A stretch of DNA of 64,000 nucleotides from NCBI RefSeq assembly GCF_000175215.2, contig NC_014817.1:958501-1022500 (forward strand). The letters run 5' to 3'. A program made the position numbers and the translations under genes. Below the pieces are notes generated by a model. The model ran no database searches and was not told the origin of the DNA. It saw nothing but the letters and a program-made list of their open reading frames with translations. This stretch comes from Asticcacaulis excentricus CB 48. Lineage in GTDB: Bacteria > Pseudomonadota > Alphaproteobacteria > Caulobacterales > Caulobacteraceae. Shown in pieces: positions 62,140 through 64,000 of the stretch; position 1 is the stretch's first letter; each line of letters starts with the position of its first letter.

Positions 62140-62769
62140 TTATTCGGCGTCGGGTTGCCGATCAGGTCGCGTGGTGTCAAAGGCCGGATGGCTCTGGCAG
62201 GCGGCTTCGACATCCCTCAGACGCGGCCAGCGCAGTTCGACTCCAAAGCGGCGGGCATTGGCCATCTGCGGCACCAGAAAAACGTCAGCCAAAGTCACCT
62301 GCGCCCCGAAGCAGTAGGGCCCCGCCTGCCCATCCAGAAGGGCCTCGCAGGCGTCAAAGCCCGTGGCAATCGTCTCCTGCGCCCACGCCCTGACGTCCGC
62401 CTCGTCCTGACCCAGCGCCTTGATCCGGTTGAGAACGCGCAGGTTCTGCACCGGGTGGATTTCGCAGGCAATGGCGTAGGCAAAGGCACGGATACGCGCC
62501 CGCTCCAGCGCGCTGCCGAGCAGAAGTGGCGGCTGCGGATAGACCTCCTCAAGATATTCGCAGATGGCCAGAGACTGAGTCAGTATCTCTCCGTCTTCGA
62601 CCTCCAGCGCCGGGACCAGACCTTGCGGATTGACCTTCAGAAAGGCCGGTACCCGCTGATCCCCGTGACGCAGGTGCACGAAGACCTGATCATAGTCGAG
62701 ACCTTTCAGCGCCAGCGCGATACGCACACGCCAGGCGGCCGATGAACGGAAATAGCCGTGCAGTTTCAT
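62140..62769 (-). CDS. maiA: Maleylacetoacetate isomerase, zeta-class glutathione S-transferase
   Basis: 209 residues. N-terminal thioredoxin fold with SSAAWRVRIALALKG, the zeta-class SSxxxxVR active-site stretch, and NPQGLVPALEVEDG with QSLAICEYLEE. It isomerises maleylacetoacetate to fumarylacetoacetate in tyrosine breakdown. No other gene of that pathway is beside it. The start overlaps the Crp/Fnr stop by 4 bases, so they are co-expressed. Confidence 0.88.
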   Translation of the reverse strand: MKLHGYFRSSAAWRVRIALALKGLDYDQVFVHLRHGDQRVPAFLKVNPQGLVPALEVEDGEILTQSLAICEYLEEVYPQPPLLLGSALERARIRAFAYAIACEIHPVQNLRVLNRIKALGQDEADVRAWAQETIATGFDACEALLDGQAGPYCFGAQVTLADVFLVPQMANARRFGVELRWPRLRDVEAACQSHPAFDTTRPDRQPDAE

Positions 62770-63518
62770 TTCGCCGTCATCTCATTCTCTTCCGGCGCGG
62801 GATAGACCCCGTCCAGCACTTCGTCAAAATGGGCGCGCACCTGATTGGCACAGCCGCAGGCGCGCTGCCTGAGCCCGGCCGGATCGCGGATTTCGACCCG
62901 CCCGCGCACGGTGGCCAACAGGCCGTCCCGTTGCAACACACCCATGACACGGCTGACATAGGCCCGCCCGACACCTAGCATAGACGACAACTGATCCTGC
63001 GTCAGCGGGATTGTCGCCGTCTCTGTGCGGTCCAGCGCTAGGGTCAGCCAGCGCGCCGCCCGCTGTTCGATGGTGTGAGTTGCATTGCAGGCAACCGATT
63101 GAAACACCTGCGCCAGCAGGCAATCCGAATAGCGCGCAAAGAAGTAGCGCAGCGTGAGGGATTCGGCCTTCAGCGCCTCCAGCGTCTTCAGATCAATACG
63201 CAGCAGTTTGCCCGGAAACTGCACCTCGGCGCACGAAAAGGCGGGCAGACGGCCTTGACTGACGATGCCGCCGACGGCCCCTTCGCGCCCGACCAGCGCG
63301 GTTTCTACCCCGCGCCCGTCATCGAGCAGTACCCGAAAACCCACCAGGGTCGGCCCCAGCGGGAACCAAGCATGGCGCACCACGTCCCCGGCACTGAACA
63401 ATACCATGCCCCGCCGGGCCTCAATAACCTCCATACGCGCTTGCAGCCGCATCCGGTCGGCGGGGCGCAGCGCCATCAGGAGATTGCTGCTCAACAGTTC
63501 GGGGTGGAGCGTGTCCAT
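62766..63518 (-). CDS. Crp/Fnr-family transcriptional regulator
   Basis: 250 residues. N-terminal cyclic-nucleotide-binding-like beta barrel (about 15-140, RGMVLFSAGDVVRHAWFPLG) and C-terminal winged helix with LTQDQLSSMLGVGRAYVSRVMGVLQRDGLL. No Fnr-type N-terminal Cys cluster and no clear cAMP-binding motif, so the signal is unknown. It carries a Cys pair in the tail (RACGCANQ). Divergent from the receiver-domain gene. Confidence 0.9.
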   Translation of the reverse strand: MDTLHPELLSSNLLMALRPADRMRLQARMEVIEARRGMVLFSAGDVVRHAWFPLGPTLVGFRVLLDDGRGVETALVGREGAVGGIVSQGRLPAFSCAEVQFPGKLLRIDLKTLEALKAESLTLRYFFARYSDCLLAQVFQSVACNATHTIEQRAARWLTLALDRTETATIPLTQDQLSSMLGVGRAYVSRVMGVLQRDGLLATVRGRVEIRDPAGLRQRACGCANQVRAHFDEVLDGVYPAPEENEMTAK

Positions 63519-63640
63519 AGGGGAACCTCATCGCGTTTACCCCTATGTGTACGAGTGCACATACAATGCTGCCATGTCGGGTTAGGCACGCGGCCGCAAG
63601 GTTTCAATAAAATCGGCTTCGTCGAAAGGTCCGCACATTT

Positions 63641-64000
63641 ATGGTGACCGCCGCCCCCATTATCCTGCTGACCGAGCCGCACCCTCCCAGCGCCGACCTC
63701 ATCGTCACCTTGCTGGAGGATCTGGGGCTGAAGGCCATGGTCCTTACCCGCGGTGACGCTCTTCTGGAGGCCCTGTTGTCGCGTCAGGGCCACGTCGTAC
63801 TGCTCAGCATCGACCTGCCAGACATGGACGGGTTTCGCGCAACACGCCAAATTCGTGATCTGGAACGCCGCCGGCTGATCCCGCCAGTCGTTGTAATCGG
63901 CCTGACGCCGCAGGGCCTGATCGATGAGCGCCAGCTGTGCCTCGATGCCGGCATGGACGGCCACCTGTCGAAACCCGTGACGCTGGGTCGACTCAGCGCC
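63641..64000 (+). CDS. Response-regulator receiver domain protein (3' end cut by window edge)
   Basis: 120 codons to the right edge. ATG 63641 with AAAGG upstream. The receiver domain has the phosphoacceptor Asp58 in LLSIDLPDMDG, Thr89 in VIGLTP and the conserved Lys111 in HLSKPV. The usual acidic pair at the start is reduced to one Glu (LLTEPHPPSAD), so phosphorylation could be weak. What follows the receiver is outside the window. It faces the Crp/Fnr gene. Confidence 0.8.
   Translation, partial: MVTAAPIILLTEPHPPSADLIVTLLEDLGLKAMVLTRGDALLEALLSRQGHVVLLSIDLPDMDGFRATRQIRDLERRRLIPPVVVIGLTPQGLIDERQLCLDAGMDGHLSKPVTLGRLSA

Overview
The window is GC-rich chromosomal DNA that looks like an alphaproteobacterium of the order Caulobacterales, close to Asticcacaulis, Caulobacter or Brevundimonas. 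The evidence is family-level recognition and gene order, not a database match: an alphaproteobacterial-type HisRS, the ubiG/lysC/ptsP and comF-grxC-nitrilase-DUF1178 neighbourhoods, the argJ-PpiC/secA block, ftsX-ftsE beside an MJ0042 zinc-ribbon gene and hpt, and a palindromic intergenic repeat of a type common in alphaproteobacteria. It reads as ordinary core chromosome. I see no phage, plasmid, integron, insertion sequence, CRISPR array, rRNA or tRNA gene.

Layout. 1-1.6 kb: KefB-type antiporter, cut by the left edge. 1.8-5.2 kb: secreted M13 peptidase, a composite repeat, a small membrane protein and a divergent TetR regulator with three matching operator-like palindromes between them. 5.5-14.1 kb: translation and central metabolism (hisS, DUF4167, prmC, ubiG, lysC, ptsP). 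14.2-20.9 kb: DsbD/ScsB-type reductant transporter, a secreted protein, DUF1178, nitrilase, glutaredoxin, a broken comF, a methyltransferase and a MutT-like Nudix enzyme, with several GC-rich inverted repeats between genes. 21.0-28.7 kb: argJ, a PpiC-like lipoprotein and secA, then a run of small secreted proteins, two of them under 65 residues. 28.7-33.4 kb: envelope and division genes (plsC, YdcF, ftsX, ftsE) on one strand; zinc-ribbon protein and hpt on the other.

33.4-43.2 kb: a secreted esterase, an RND pump with no adaptor gene beside it, an MHYT-PAS-GGDEF-EAL protein, and a TetR regulator divergent from a PAS-EAL protein around a palindromic operator. 43.3-50.6 kb: a tightly overlapping six-gene operon DUF4129-DUF4350-MoxR-DUF58-SpoIIM-RDD, convergent with a polytopic membrane protein; this is the most system-like unit of unknown purpose here. 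50.7-55.8 kb: TonB-dependent receptor with a glycine-rich tail, and a CHASE2-EAL protein. With the two above, this makes three c-di-GMP proteins within about 18 kb. 55.8-56.2 kb: a gap holding a ten-codon ORF with its own Shine-Dalgarno sequence and terminator. 56.3-60.8 kb: a periplasmic molybdenum hydroxylase (2Fe-2S subunit, Tat-exported Mo subunit, XdhC, MobA-like transferase) with a small cytochrome c convergent to it. 60.9-64.0 kb: Bcr/CflA exporter, maleylacetoacetate isomerase coupled to a Crp/Fnr regulator, and the start of a receiver-domain protein cut by the right edge.

The strongest leads for new biology are the ten-residue ORF at 56094, the 62-residue protein with a mirror-symmetric cysteine pattern at 28521, the translationally coupled 45-residue peptide at 28217, the three-operator TetR control region near 4.5 kb, and the MoxR-type operon. 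The function of each is inferred, not shown.
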